The position numbers were made by a program, and so were the translations under genes. The notes below the pieces were generated by a model. It searched no databases and was not told the origin of the DNA. It worked only from the letters and a program-made list of their open reading frames with translations. A stretch of 64,000 nucleotides of DNA from Serpentinimonas barnesii (lineage in GTDB: Bacteria; Pseudomonadota; Gammaproteobacteria; Burkholderiales; Burkholderiaceae_C), in the NCBI RefSeq assembly GCF_000696225.1, contig NZ_BAWN01000004.1:1-64000 (forward strand). Direction: 5' to 3'. Below, piece by piece: positions 37,613 through 46,007 of the stretch; position 1 is the first letter of the stretch; each line of letters starts with the position of its first letter.

Positions 37613-39133
37613 ATGCTGCTCTCACTCGATTTTCTCGCCATCCCGCTGCTGATCGCTGCCGGGTTGGTCTTTGTCAGCCTGCTGGCAGGGCTGTTTTCGG
37701 TGCGGCTCGGGTTCTCGTTCTTGGTGGTGTTTCTCATCGCCGGAATGTTGTTGGGCGAAGACGGCCCGGGCGGGGTGGCGTTCAAGGATTTCGAGCTCGC
37801 TTTCTGGGTCGGCAACGTCGCATTGGCGGTGATCTTGCTCGACGGTGGCCTGCGCACCCAATACCGCAACTTTCGCACCGGGCTCAAACCGGCGCTGTGG
37901 CTGGCCACGCTCGGGGTCGTGGTCACGGCGGCGTTGACCGGGGTGGCGGCGCATTTTTTGCTTGGCCTGAGCTGGCCGATGGCGCTGCTGTTGGGGGCCA
38001 TCGTCGGTTCCACCGACGCCGCAGCGGTGTTTGCGCTGCTCAAATCCAGCGGCGTGAAGCTCAACGAACGGGTCGCGGCCACGCTCGAAATCGAATCCGG
38101 CCTCAATGACCCGATGGCGGTTTACCTCACGCTGGCCCTGATCGGCTGGGTCTTGCTCGATGCCCAAAACGCTGGGGCCGACATGGCATGGTGGTGGCCG
38201 CTGCGCGATCTGGCGCTGCAGTTTGGTTGGGGCGCGGCGCTGGGCATCGGCGCCGGCTGGGCCTTTGCCCTGCTGCTGCGCCGGCTCACCGTGTGGGCGC
38301 GCCCCAGCGGCGGCGTGCGCGCGCTGTTGCTCACTTCGGCGGGCCTGAGCGTGTTTGCCCTCACCACTTGGGTCGGGGGCTCGGGCTTTTTGGCGGTCTA
38401 CCTGTTTGGCGTGCTGGTGGCCAACCGGGCCACGCAGTGCGTGGCGCCCTCGCTGTCGGCCATGGACGGCTTTGCCTGGCTGGCGCAGGCCTCAATGTTT
38501 TTGCTGCTGGGGCTGTTGGTCACGCCTTCGGATGCGCTGGCGGCTTTGTTGCCGGCCTTGGGCGTGGTGGCGGTGCTGATGCTGCTGGCGCGCCCGCTCT
38601 CGGTCTGGATCATTCTCAAACCGCTGCGTTTTGACAAACGCGAGATCGCCTTCATTTCATGGGTGGGGCTGCGCGGCGCGGTGCCGATCGTGCTGGCCAT
38701 TTTCCCGGTCATGGCGGGGGTGGAAGGGGCCGAGATTTTCATCAGCGTGGCCCTGATCGTGGTCATGGCCTCGTTGGTGCTGCAAGGTTCGACCATACCC
38801 TGGAGCGCACGGCGCACCGGCGTGGTGCTGCCCAACCACGACGACGTGGCGTTGGCGCGGCAGGTGTATGGCGATTTTGAGGTGCCCGGCAACGCCCGCA
38901 TGAGCGATTTGTGCGGCTTTTATGGCTGGCCGCCGGTGCCAGACGACCATCTGGACGCGGCCCAGTGGCTGACGCAGGCGCTGGGCCGGCCACCGATCGA
39001 GGGCGACCACGCCAACTTGGGCGCGGCCGAACTGAGTGTGCGCCGGATGGAAGATGGCGAGATCGTGCGGGTGGGCATCCGCTTGCTGCGCGACCCGGCC
39101 GCACCCGACGTGGAAGCCGACCCATCCGACTAG
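37613..39133 (+). CDS. Potassium or sodium/proton antiporter, CPA1 family (NhaP2/CvrA-like)
   Basis: The 506-residue protein has about 12-13 hydrophobic helices (LLIAAGLVFVSLLAGLFSVR; VVFLIAGMLLGEDGP), the conserved ESGLNDPMAVYL with the ion-binding Asp, and a soluble C-terminal tail of about 120 residues resembling the CorC/TrkA-C-type regulatory end of NhaP2. Such antiporters swap K+ or Na+ for H+ at the inner membrane. It follows hoxI by 65 bases on the same strand. TAG is the stop codon. Ion preference cannot be read from sequence. Confidence 0.9.
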   Translation: MLLSLDFLAIPLLIAAGLVFVSLLAGLFSVRLGFSFLVVFLIAGMLLGEDGPGGVAFKDFELAFWVGNVALAVILLDGGLRTQYRNFRTGLKPALWLATLGVVVTAALTGVAAHFLLGLSWPMALLLGAIVGSTDAAAVFALLKSSGVKLNERVAATLEIESGLNDPMAVYLTLALIGWVLLDAQNAGADMAWWWPLRDLALQFGWGAALGIGAGWAFALLLRRLTVWARPSGGVRALLLTSAGLSVFALTTWVGGSGFLAVYLFGVLVANRATQCVAPSLSAMDGFAWLAQASMFLLLGLLVTPSDALAALLPALGVVAVLMLLARPLSVWIILKPLRFDKREIAFISWVGLRGAVPIVLAIFPVMAGVEGAEIFISVALIVVMASLVLQGSTIPWSARRTGVVLPNHDDVALARQVYGDFEVPGNARMSDLCGFYGWPPVPDDHLDAAQWLTQALGRPPIEGDHANLGAAELSVRRMEDGEIVRVGIRLLRDPAAPDVEADPSD

Positions 39134-39162
39134 TGCCCCCACGCCCTAGGGCTGGCGCAGCC

Positions 39163-40374
39163 TCAGATTGGTGGCGGCCCCGCGTACAGGCGCGGCACGT
39201 CGATGAGCTTGGGGCCCAGCAGCCGCATGGCGCTGTCGCGGCCCCAGCGCAACAGCCCGCCGGCATGAAAGATGGTGCCGTTGCGCTGCGAACGCGCTTG
39301 CACCCACGCACAGCGGCGCCAACGCGCCTGGGCCCAGCGCTGCAGCAAGGCTGGCCAATCGGGTGCAGCGCCGCCCCCTTGTGCCGCCAATAGGCGCCCC
39401 AAGGCCCATGCGTCTTCCAGCGCCATAGCAGCGCCTTGCGCCAGATAGGGCCGCATCGGGTGTGCCGCGTCGCCCAACAGCGCCACCGGGCCACGCACCA
39501 TGTCGGCAGCACGGGCTACACGCGGGCGCCCAAACAGCGGCCACAGCCGCCACAGCGGCACCGCCTCCAACACCTGGTGCAAATCCCGGTGTGGCAACAG
39601 GCCCAGGCTGTGCCACAGCGCCTGTGGCTGCGCCGGATGGTCCCAGCCCACCGGCCCGTCGGGCAAATCGCCCTCCACCACCACCACCACATTGAGCCAC
39701 TGGCCGGCCCGCACCGGGTAATGCACCGCATGCATGCGACGCCCCAGCCAAGCCGTTACGCCGTTGTGGCGCAGGTGGGGCGGCAAGCGCGCCATGTTGA
39801 TGATGCAGCGGTAAGCCACATGGCCGCTGAACTGGGGCGTCCCGTCGGCCAGCAGTTGTTCGCGCACCCGGCTGCGCAAGCCATCGCAAGCCAGCAGCGC
39901 CGCCGCCGGCCAGCTGGCCCCGTCTTCGGTGCGCAGTTGCAGCCCAGCGCCGGGCAAGAGCTCGAGGGCTCCGATGCGCTGCTGCAGGTGCAAGCCGGTA
40001 CCACCCTCGGCCCGCACCGCCTGCAGCAACAGGGTGTGCAAGTCGGCGCGGTGGATGGTGGCGTAGGGCGCACCGTAGCGGCGCTCGGCCCGTTGCGCCA
40101 GCGGCAAGGCACCCAAGAGGGCCCCGCCCGTGGCATCGCGCACCTGCAAATCGATCGGGAACGCCGCCACCTCGCGCAGCCCACCCTCTAGCCCCCAATC
40201 GCGCAACACCCGCACCGCATTGGGCCCGAGCTGCACGCCCGCACCCACCTCAGAAAATGCGTCGGCCTGTTCCAGCAAATCAAGGCTCAAACCCGGCGCG
40301 GCCTGGCGCAGCGCCAGCGCAGCCCCCAGTCCGGCCAAGCCCCCGCCGGCTATCAGCAAGCGCTCAGCGTCCAT
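39163..40374 (-). CDS. FAD-dependent aromatic-ring monooxygenase (group A)
   Basis: The 403-residue protein has the three flavin-hydroxylase fingerprints: GGGLAGLGAALAL at the N-terminus, the central ACDGLRSRVRE, and GDAAHPMRPYLAQGAAMALEDA. It resembles salicylate or 3-hydroxybenzoate hydroxylases and would use NAD(P)H and O2. No other aromatic catabolism gene is next to it, so the substrate is unknown. The start ATG 40374 gives MDAERLLIAGGG. Confidence 0.88.
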   Translation of the reverse strand: MDAERLLIAGGGLAGLGAALALRQAAPGLSLDLLEQADAFSEVGAGVQLGPNAVRVLRDWGLEGGLREVAAFPIDLQVRDATGGALLGALPLAQRAERRYGAPYATIHRADLHTLLLQAVRAEGGTGLHLQQRIGALELLPGAGLQLRTEDGASWPAAALLACDGLRSRVREQLLADGTPQFSGHVAYRCIINMARLPPHLRHNGVTAWLGRRMHAVHYPVRAGQWLNVVVVVEGDLPDGPVGWDHPAQPQALWHSLGLLPHRDLHQVLEAVPLWRLWPLFGRPRVARAADMVRGPVALLGDAAHPMRPYLAQGAAMALEDAWALGRLLAAQGGGAAPDWPALLQRWAQARWRRCAWVQARSQRNGTIFHAGGLLRWGRDSAMRLLGPKLIDVPRLYAGPPPI

Positions 40375-40422
40375 GCAACCCCCTCGCCCCTGTGCACACG
40401 GCAACCCTAGGTGCAGCGAAAC

Positions 40423-41388
40423 TCAACGCAGCACCCAACCCCACTCTTTGAGCGTCTGCAGGGCGCTCTCGCCCGCCCCCGCGCCCAGGCGCCGCGCCAG
40501 TTGCTGCGCCACGTTTTCGCGCTGGGTGTAATCGATGATGTGCGCCGCCCCAATCACCTCGCTGGCCACGTGCTCGACGCTGCCAAAGCCATCAGCCAAA
40601 CCCTTTTCGACTGCGCGCTGACCGTTCCAGATCAGTCCGCTGAAGGTCTCGGGGGTTTCGCGCAGGCGCTCGCCACGGCCTTTGCGCACCACGTCGATGA
40701 ACTGCTGGTGGATGTCGTCCAGCATGGCCTGCGTGTGCCGCACCTGGGCTTCGTTGGGCGGGCTGAAGGGGTCCATGAAACCCTTGTTTTCTCCGGACGT
40801 CAGCAAGCGCCGCTCGACCCCCACCTTCTGCATCAGCTCGGTAAAGCCAAAGCCGTCCATCATCACGCCGATGCTGCCCACCAGACTGGCCTTGTCCACG
40901 TGAATGGCGGTGGCCGCCGACGCCACGTAATACGCCGCCGAGGCCCCCACCTCCTCGATCACGGCATGCACGGGCTTGTCGTGCAGGCCGCGCAAGCGGT
41001 GGATTTCGTCGGCAATGATGCCGGCCTGCACCGGCGAGCCGCCGGGTGAGTTGATCAACAACAGCACCCCCTTGGCCGTTGGCTCCTCGAAGGCGGCGCG
41101 CAATGAATCGACCACCGCCCGGGCATTGGCGTCGGCGTCGGAGGCGATCACGCCCCGCACCTCGATCAGCGCCGTGTGCGGCACCGTCAGCGTGGCGCGG
41201 GTGGCGACGTCGCGCATGAGCATGGCGATCACCAACAACACCGCCGCCAGCATGAGCAGGCGAAAGAAAATTTTCCAGCGCCGTGCCGCGCGTTGCTCGC
41301 GCAGGGTGGCAAAAACCAGCTTTTCTAGGGTTTCACGCTCCCAATCGGGCGTGATTTTGGCGCTCGGTGCCGGGGTGGGTTCGTCCAT
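40423..41388 (-). CDS. S49 family signal peptide peptidase (SppA-like, short form)
   Basis: The 321-residue protein has a cytoplasmic N-terminus, one membrane helix (FFRLLMLAAVLLVIAMLM) and an S49 domain with the catalytic Ser in EEVGASAAYYVASAA and Lys-bearing segment near DKASLVGSIGVMM; LLINSPGGSP is the family signature. Short SppA forms work as oligomers and degrade leftover signal peptides. Confidence 0.92.
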   Translation of the reverse strand: MDEPTPAPSAKITPDWERETLEKLVFATLREQRAARRWKIFFRLLMLAAVLLVIAMLMRDVATRATLTVPHTALIEVRGVIASDADANARAVVDSLRAAFEEPTAKGVLLLINSPGGSPVQAGIIADEIHRLRGLHDKPVHAVIEEVGASAAYYVASAATAIHVDKASLVGSIGVMMDGFGFTELMQKVGVERRLLTSGENKGFMDPFSPPNEAQVRHTQAMLDDIHQQFIDVVRKGRGERLRETPETFSGLIWNGQRAVEKGLADGFGSVEHVASEVIGAAHIIDYTQRENVAQQLARRLGAGAGESALQTLKEWGWVLR

Positions 41389-41597
41389 GGGGGGCGTGGC
41401 TTTGAAGGGTTGAGAGTCGGCGTGGCCGCTATTGTCGCCGGCAAAAGCGCAAATGTTATGCGCCGCGGGGCCAACTGCTGCAGCAATGTGGAATTATCTG
41501 TGTCTGCATACCCCTCGGCACGGGTTTACGGCAGGGCCGGTTTTGGCGGAAAATGGGCGCATTCCATGAAGCAACCCCAGCCTCTGGCGCTCCCAAC

Positions 41598-41611
41598 TTG
41601 ATGCACGTCAA
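41598..41611 (+). promoter_or_regulatory. FNR/ANR-type box and class II promoter
   Basis: TTGATGCACGTCAA matches TTGAT-N4-ATCAA with one mismatch. Its centre (41604.5) is 41.5 bases upstream of 41646, and a -10-like TACAGT sits at 41634-41639, exactly where a class II FNR promoter needs it. The MBL-fold gene starts at 41707. The rest of the 318-base gap (41389-41706) shows no gene. Confidence 0.65.
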
Positions 41612-41706
41612 GCCCGCCCGGAGCGGCGCTCACTACAGTTCACCCTTTGCTCTGCACGCCCGCCCGGCGGCGCAGCGGACTACCCACTTACGGAGCCTAC
41701 TTGGCT

Positions 41707-42474
41707 ATGGCGATCGAATTATTTAATCATGACGGACATGTGTGCCTGATGTTCGCGCACCTCAGCGATGAGGGCGGCGAAGCCGTGCAGGCCAACCAGT
41801 TTCTGGTGATCGACGGGCAACAGGGCGCCATCATCGACCCGGGCGGCAACGTGGCCTACAACGAGCTGCTGCTCACCATCAGCCGCTACTTTCCACCCAA
41901 CAAACTGACCGAAATCCTTGCCTCGCACGCCGACCCGGACATCATCGCCTCGCTGGACCGCTGGATGACCAGCACCCAGGCCACGCTCTACATTTCGCGC
42001 CTGTGGGAGCGTTTTGCACCGCATTTCTGCAAGCCGGGCAAAACCGCCGGGCGCATCATCGGCATCCCCGACCAAGGCATGCGCATCCCGCTGGGCCGCG
42101 GCGAGATCGTGGCGCTGCCGGCGCATTTCATGCACGCCGAAGGCAATTTCCAGTTCTGGGACCCGGTCAGCCGCATCTTGTTTTCGGGCGATCTGGGCGT
42201 GTCGCTGGGCACCTCGGCCGAGGCCTCCCAACCCATCACCTCGCTGGCGCCGAACATCCCCCGCATGGAGGCCTTTCACCGCCGCTACATGGTCTCGCAA
42301 AAGGTGCTCAGGCTGTGGGCCCACATGGTGCGCAAGCTGCCCATCCACATGATCGTGCCCCAGCACGGCGCGCCGCTGGCCGGCCCCGCCGTGCATGAGT
42401 TTATCGACTGGATCGAAACCTTGAGCTGCGGCGTGGACCACCTGACGCAGGCGGACTATGCCATCCCCAAGTGA
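41707..42474 (+). CDS. Metallo-beta-lactamase-fold diiron protein (flavodiiron/ODP-like)
   Basis: The 255-residue protein has an MBL fold like the catalytic part of flavodiiron proteins but no flavodoxin domain: IIDPGGN, SHADPDIIAS in place of HxExDH, LPAHFMHAEGN, and SGDLGVSLG, then a final His in VPQHGAPL. Proteins of this group (ODP) bind oxygen at a diiron site and are linked to O2 or NO sensing. ATG 41707 follows GGAG at 41693-41696. An FNR-type promoter suggests induction at low oxygen. Confidence 0.78.
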   Translation: MAIELFNHDGHVCLMFAHLSDEGGEAVQANQFLVIDGQQGAIIDPGGNVAYNELLLTISRYFPPNKLTEILASHADPDIIASLDRWMTSTQATLYISRLWERFAPHFCKPGKTAGRIIGIPDQGMRIPLGRGEIVALPAHFMHAEGNFQFWDPVSRILFSGDLGVSLGTSAEASQPITSLAPNIPRMEAFHRRYMVSQKVLRLWAHMVRKLPIHMIVPQHGAPLAGPAVHEFIDWIETLSCGVDHLTQADYAIPK

Positions 42475-42537
42475 GGGTCTGCATACCAAGCCCCATGTTT
42501 ATGCCATGACAGCCGGCAGTCAAGCCAGCCCCAGAAT

Positions 42538-42732
42538 CTTTTCAGACGCGCACAAGAAAAACTGGCATGGATCCGGCAGCAGCAACGGGCGCTCCAGAGC
42601 CAGGCCAGAGAAGAGCCACGTCGGTACCTCACCCGCGAAAGCCACCAACTGTGGGGACGGCGTCACCTGTTGGTGGTCGTGGAACAGGGGGCAAAACCCA
42701 AGGATATGCTGGAAACATTGAAACGCCGATGA
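42538..42732 (+). pseudogene. Remnant of a YgjP-like (DUF45) metal-dependent hydrolase
   Basis: The frame reads LFRRAQEKLAWIRQQQRALQ then YLTRESHQLWGRRHLLVVVE before a stop at 42730-42732. As I recall the family, this is the N-terminal part of M48/YgjP-like hydrolases (RESHYLWGRRYLL-type). No in-frame start precedes it and the zinc-binding HExxH domain is missing, so only a fragment of about 64 codons survives. It lies directly upstream of the TacAT-like module, which may have replaced the rest. Confidence 0.5.
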
Positions 42733-42798
42733 ATTTTGCGGACATTCACCGGTAGCCAGTTGCCCACCTGCCTTGGAGGCGTTGAAGGGAGCTCCGTC

Positions 42799-42839
42799 TT
42801 GACGCTCAGCGTCATTTGTACTAACATTGAGCCCAATGT
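42799..42839 (+). promoter_or_regulatory. Promoter with two palindromic operators for the toxin-antitoxin operon
   Basis: TTGACG (42799-42804) is 17 bases from TAACAT (42822-42827). Palindrome GACGCT-C-AGCGTC (42801-42813) covers the -35, and ACATTG-AGCC-CAATGT (42824-42839) covers the -10 and start region. Antitoxin-toxin binding there would give autorepression, as is usual for ribbon-helix-helix antitoxins. Confidence 0.65.
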
Positions 42840-42859
42840 ACTCCTCTAGGACGATTGCT

Positions 42860-43147
42860 ATGCACGCCACCACCACTGCTGCTCGCTCGGCCCGACTTGG
42901 GCTGCGCGCAACCCCTGCGCAGGAAACCGTGCTGCGTCGCGCCGCCGAGGTCGCGCACAAGTCGCTGACCGATTTCATTCTCGATGCCGCTTACCAAGCC
43001 GCCGAGCAGACCTTGCTCGACCAGCGCCTGTTCATGGTTTCCGCCAGCCAGTACCAAGCGATCTTGGACATGCTGGATCGACCGGAATCTGACAACCCCG
43101 GTTTGGCCGATCTGTTCTCCCGGCCTGCGGTGTGGGCCAAGAAATGA
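42860..43147 (+). CDS. DUF1778 (TacA-like) antitoxin
   Basis: The 95-residue protein has an N-terminal ribbon-helix-helix (ARLGLRATPAQETVLRRAAEVAHKSLTDFIL) and a C-terminal tail (LDRPESDNPGLADLF) that in TacA-type antitoxins wraps the acetyltransferase toxin. ATG 42860 follows AGGA at 42848-42851. It overlaps the toxin gene by four bases (ATGA). Confidence 0.92.
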   Translation: MHATTTAARSARLGLRATPAQETVLRRAAEVAHKSLTDFILDAAYQAAEQTLLDQRLFMVSASQYQAILDMLDRPESDNPGLADLFSRPAVWAKK

Positions 43148-43638
43148 GTTTGTCGGCACCGCAGCCACTCGAAGCGCAACATCGGCTGGAAGCGTTCGAC
43201 TGCGGGAAATCTGGACTCACCCACTGGCTGCTGCGCCACGCACGCCAAGCCCAAGGGAGCGGCTCGGCGAGAACCTTCGTCGCCTGCGATGGGGCCCGCG
43301 TTGCCGGGTACTTCAGCTTGACCGTTGGCCAGATCGACACAATCGAGGCCCCCGAACGCATTCGTCGGGGGATGGGTCAGTACCCGATCCCTCTGGTCAT
43401 TCTGGCCAGGCTTGCTGTCGATCTCGACTACCAAGGGCAAGGTCTTGGCTTGAGTCTGCTGCAGGACGCGATCCGCCGAACGGTTGCGATTGCCGAGCAC
43501 GCGGGTGTCCGGGCTCTATTGACACACCCCATTGATGCCGATGCCGACTCGTTTTATCGCCGCTTTGGCTTCGAGGCGACGCCCGAGCATGAGCAGCAGC
43601 TGATACTCCTGCTCAAGGATGCTCGGCGTTTTGTTTAA
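43144..43638 (+). CDS. GNAT acetyltransferase toxin (TacT-like)
   Basis: The 164-residue protein has the acetyl-CoA-binding LARLAVDLDYQGQGLG and the catalytic Tyr in SFYRRFGFE. TacT/AtaT-type toxins acetylate the amino group of aminoacyl-tRNA and stop translation. The partner antitoxin is directly upstream. The module sits between a gene remnant and tRNA-Arg, a likely insertion spot. Confidence 0.92.
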   Translation: MSLSAPQPLEAQHRLEAFDCGKSGLTHWLLRHARQAQGSGSARTFVACDGARVAGYFSLTVGQIDTIEAPERIRRGMGQYPIPLVILARLAVDLDYQGQGLGLSLLQDAIRRTVAIAEHAGVRALLTHPIDADADSFYRRFGFEATPEHEQQLILLLKDARRFV

Positions 43639-43690
43639 GGCGACAACCAATTAGGCATGCGCCAAAGCTGCGCCCCCAAAAAGCCCCCCA

Positions 43691-43729
43691 GCAAAGAAAA
43701 ATGGGTTAGCCGCCGAAGCGTCTAACCCA
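43691..43729 (-). terminator. Intrinsic terminator of tRNA-Arg
   Basis: On the minus strand, downstream of the tRNA, TGGGTTAG (43729-43722) pairs with CTAACCCA (43709-43702) and is followed by TTTTTCTTTGC. The 386-base gap 43639-44024 otherwise holds only the tRNA and the rdgC leader. Confidence 0.78.
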
Positions 43730-43750
43730 ATTGATCTATAACTTAAATTT

Positions 43751-43827
43751 TGGTGCGGCTGGCAGGATTCGAACCCACGACCCCTTGGTTCGTAGCCAAG
43801 TACTCTATCCAACTGAGCTACAGCCGC
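43751..43827 (-). tRNA. tRNA-Arg(ACG)
   Basis: A 77-base tRNA with acceptor GCGGCTG/CAGCCGC and encoded CCA (43751-43753); the anticodon ACG is the reverse complement of CGT at 43791-43793. A34 would be edited to inosine. Confidence 0.95.
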
Positions 43828-44024
43828 ATACTGAAGCCGTGATTGTATGCCAGTTTTAAGCCAGTTTTGAAAACGGGCCCAAAAATTCTGTGCCAGCAGC
43901 CTCTCACCCCCCAAGGGCAGGCTCAGGCTTGGACCAAGGGCTTGGGCTTGCACTAAAATGCGAAGTCTCTGGTTAGAGCATAACTAGCACTTTTAATTCG
44001 GAATCTGGCCTTCGGCTGCGCAAC

Positions 44025-44924
44025 GTGTTCAAACAACTCACCCTCTACCTCCTCGACCCCCAGCAACTGCCCGCCCTAGAAGCCATGGAACAAGCCCTGG
44101 CTGCTGCGCCCTTTGTGCCTTGCCTGCCCAGCCAAGAACATTCCATCGGTTGGGTGCCGCCGCGCGGCAAGGCCAATGGGGCGCTGGTGGAATTGATCAA
44201 CGGCCAGCGCCTGCTGCGGCTGCAAAGCGAGAGCAAGCGCGTGCCCGGCTCGGTGGTGCAGCGCCACCTCGATGAGCGGCTGGAACAGATTGAGGCCCGC
44301 GAAGGGCGCCAGCCGGGTCGGCGCGAGCAGCGCCAACTGCGCGACGAGATCGTGCAGCAGTTGCTGCCCATGGCTTTTGCCCAAAGCCGCAGCGTCTGCT
44401 TGTGGATCGACCCGGTGCATGGTCGCTTGGCGCTCGACAGCAGCAGCAGCGCGCGCTGCGACGAGGCCATCAGCACGCTGCTCAAGTCGTTTACCAGCCT
44501 GCAGCCGCGGCCCTGGAACACCCAAATGTCAGCGCAAGCGGCCATGACGGCCTGGCTCAGCGGCAGCGCCGACGACTGGCCACCCCACTTTGCCCCCGGG
44601 CAGGAGGTGGAGCTCAAGGCCAACGACGAACAAAAATCGGTGGTCAAGTTCACCCGGCACCCGCTCGACGACGAGCAGATGCGGCTGCACATCGGCCAAG
44701 GCAAGCTGCCCACCAAGCTGGCACTGGACTGGGAGGGGCGGGTGCGCTTCGTGCTGGCCGAGAGCGGCAGCCTGAGCAAGATCGCGTTTCTGGATGGGGT
44801 GTTTGCCGAACACGGACACGCCGAAGACGAGGGCGGCTTCGACGCCGACGCCACCATCGCCACCGCCGAACTGAGCGCCCTGATCAACGACCTGAGCACC
44901 GCCTTGGGCGGATTGCAGGCTTAA
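44025..44924 (+). CDS. rdgC: Recombination-associated protein RdgC
   Basis: The 299-residue protein begins with FKQLTLYLLD and contains GWVPPRG; RdgC forms rings on DNA and limits RecA loading. The start is GTG at 44025 with no ATG close by. Its 3' end overlaps the convergent hydrolase gene by four bases. Confidence 0.92.
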   Translation: MFKQLTLYLLDPQQLPALEAMEQALAAAPFVPCLPSQEHSIGWVPPRGKANGALVELINGQRLLRLQSESKRVPGSVVQRHLDERLEQIEAREGRQPGRREQRQLRDEIVQQLLPMAFAQSRSVCLWIDPVHGRLALDSSSSARCDEAISTLLKSFTSLQPRPWNTQMSAQAAMTAWLSGSADDWPPHFAPGQEVELKANDEQKSVVKFTRHPLDDEQMRLHIGQGKLPTKLALDWEGRVRFVLAESGSLSKIAFLDGVFAEHGHAEDEGGFDADATIATAELSALINDLSTALGGLQA

Positions 44925-45982
44925 AACGCCAGTTGCTCGGCTTCCAAAAAGGCCAGGCTGATGTAGCGCCCGATGTTGGACTCGAAGCCGAGCATGGTGC
45001 TGGCATGGCGCGCCACCCGCGGGTCTTTGAGCACATTGGCACGCGCCACCTCGACGCCGTGGCCGTCTTTGACCGCCTGCAGGCTGGGCTCCCAAATGCC
45101 GCGAAAGAACTCGCCGTAGTCGCGCAGCAGGGTGCGGCTGGCGCGGCCGTGGCCGGGCACCCAAAGCTGTTCGCCCGCGGCCAGGCTGATCTTCTCGAAG
45201 TATTCGAGCGTGCCAGCAAAGGAGCCGTCGTCCATGTTGGCGATGCGGTTTTCCATGGCCACATCGCCCAGATAGGTGAGGCGGTCCGGCCGCACCTCGA
45301 TCGACAAGTCGTAGGGGGTGTGCGCAACGCCGTAGTGGTGCATCACCAGCTCGACCTGGCCAAAACGCAGCCGCTGCCCGTGCTGCACCACGCGGTTGGG
45401 CGGCACCACCTGGGTGCCAGCGGTGGCCTGGTTGGTCCAGCGCTCCATCAGGTTGCGCCACAGGTTGCCCTCCACCCCCACGATCCGGTCTTTGCTGCCT
45501 TGCAGGGCGTAGATCGGCAGCTCGCGCCCAAAGGCGTTGACGAAGGCGTGGTTGCCGAGCCAGTGGTCGCCGTGGTAGTGGCTGTTGAACACCGCCACCA
45601 CCGGCTGCGGCGTGACGCGGCGGATCATGCGGATCGCCATCTCACCGATCTGCAAAGAGCTGCCCGAATCCAGCACCACCACCCCGGCGCTTGTGACAAC
45701 GAACAGCACGTTGGCAAAAAGCCCAAGGTTTTCCGGGGTCGGAAAGCCGTCGCGGGCCTGGATGGTCCAGACGTGCGGCGACAACTGCAATGGCGCCACG
45801 TCGGGCACCGGCGGGCCAGCAATGAATTCTTGCACCTGCTGCGCCAGCGAGCGCACCGGGGCCGTGAGCGCCAGCGCCGTAACCGCCGCCCCGGCCCCGG
45901 CCGCGCCCAAGAGCAGGCGGCGGCGCGAGCGGTTGAGGGGCTGCTGACCCGGTGCGTTTTGGGGGGCGCTTGGCGGTGTCAT
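44921..45982 (-). CDS. Tat-exported metallo-beta-lactamase-fold hydrolase (SoxH-like)
   Basis: The 353-residue protein has a Tat signal (NRSRRRLLLGAAGAGAAVTA) and the MBL zinc motif NSHYHGDHWLGN, then HTPYDLSI, LGDVAMENR and VPGHGRAS. It resembles SoxH and the zinc hydrolases of quinoprotein relay systems, periplasmic proteins found with sulfur-oxidation or alcohol-oxidation genes. No sox cluster is adjacent, so the assignment to sulfur metabolism is only suggestive. ATG 45982 gives the full signal. Confidence 0.82.
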   Translation of the reverse strand: MTPPSAPQNAPGQQPLNRSRRRLLLGAAGAGAAVTALALTAPVRSLAQQVQEFIAGPPVPDVAPLQLSPHVWTIQARDGFPTPENLGLFANVLFVVTSAGVVVLDSGSSLQIGEMAIRMIRRVTPQPVVAVFNSHYHGDHWLGNHAFVNAFGRELPIYALQGSKDRIVGVEGNLWRNLMERWTNQATAGTQVVPPNRVVQHGQRLRFGQVELVMHHYGVAHTPYDLSIEVRPDRLTYLGDVAMENRIANMDDGSFAGTLEYFEKISLAAGEQLWVPGHGRASRTLLRDYGEFFRGIWEPSLQAVKDGHGVEVARANVLKDPRVARHASTMLGFESNIGRYISLAFLEAEQLAF

Positions 45983-46007
45983 GTGTGGGTTCTCCGTTAA
46001 GAGCGGC

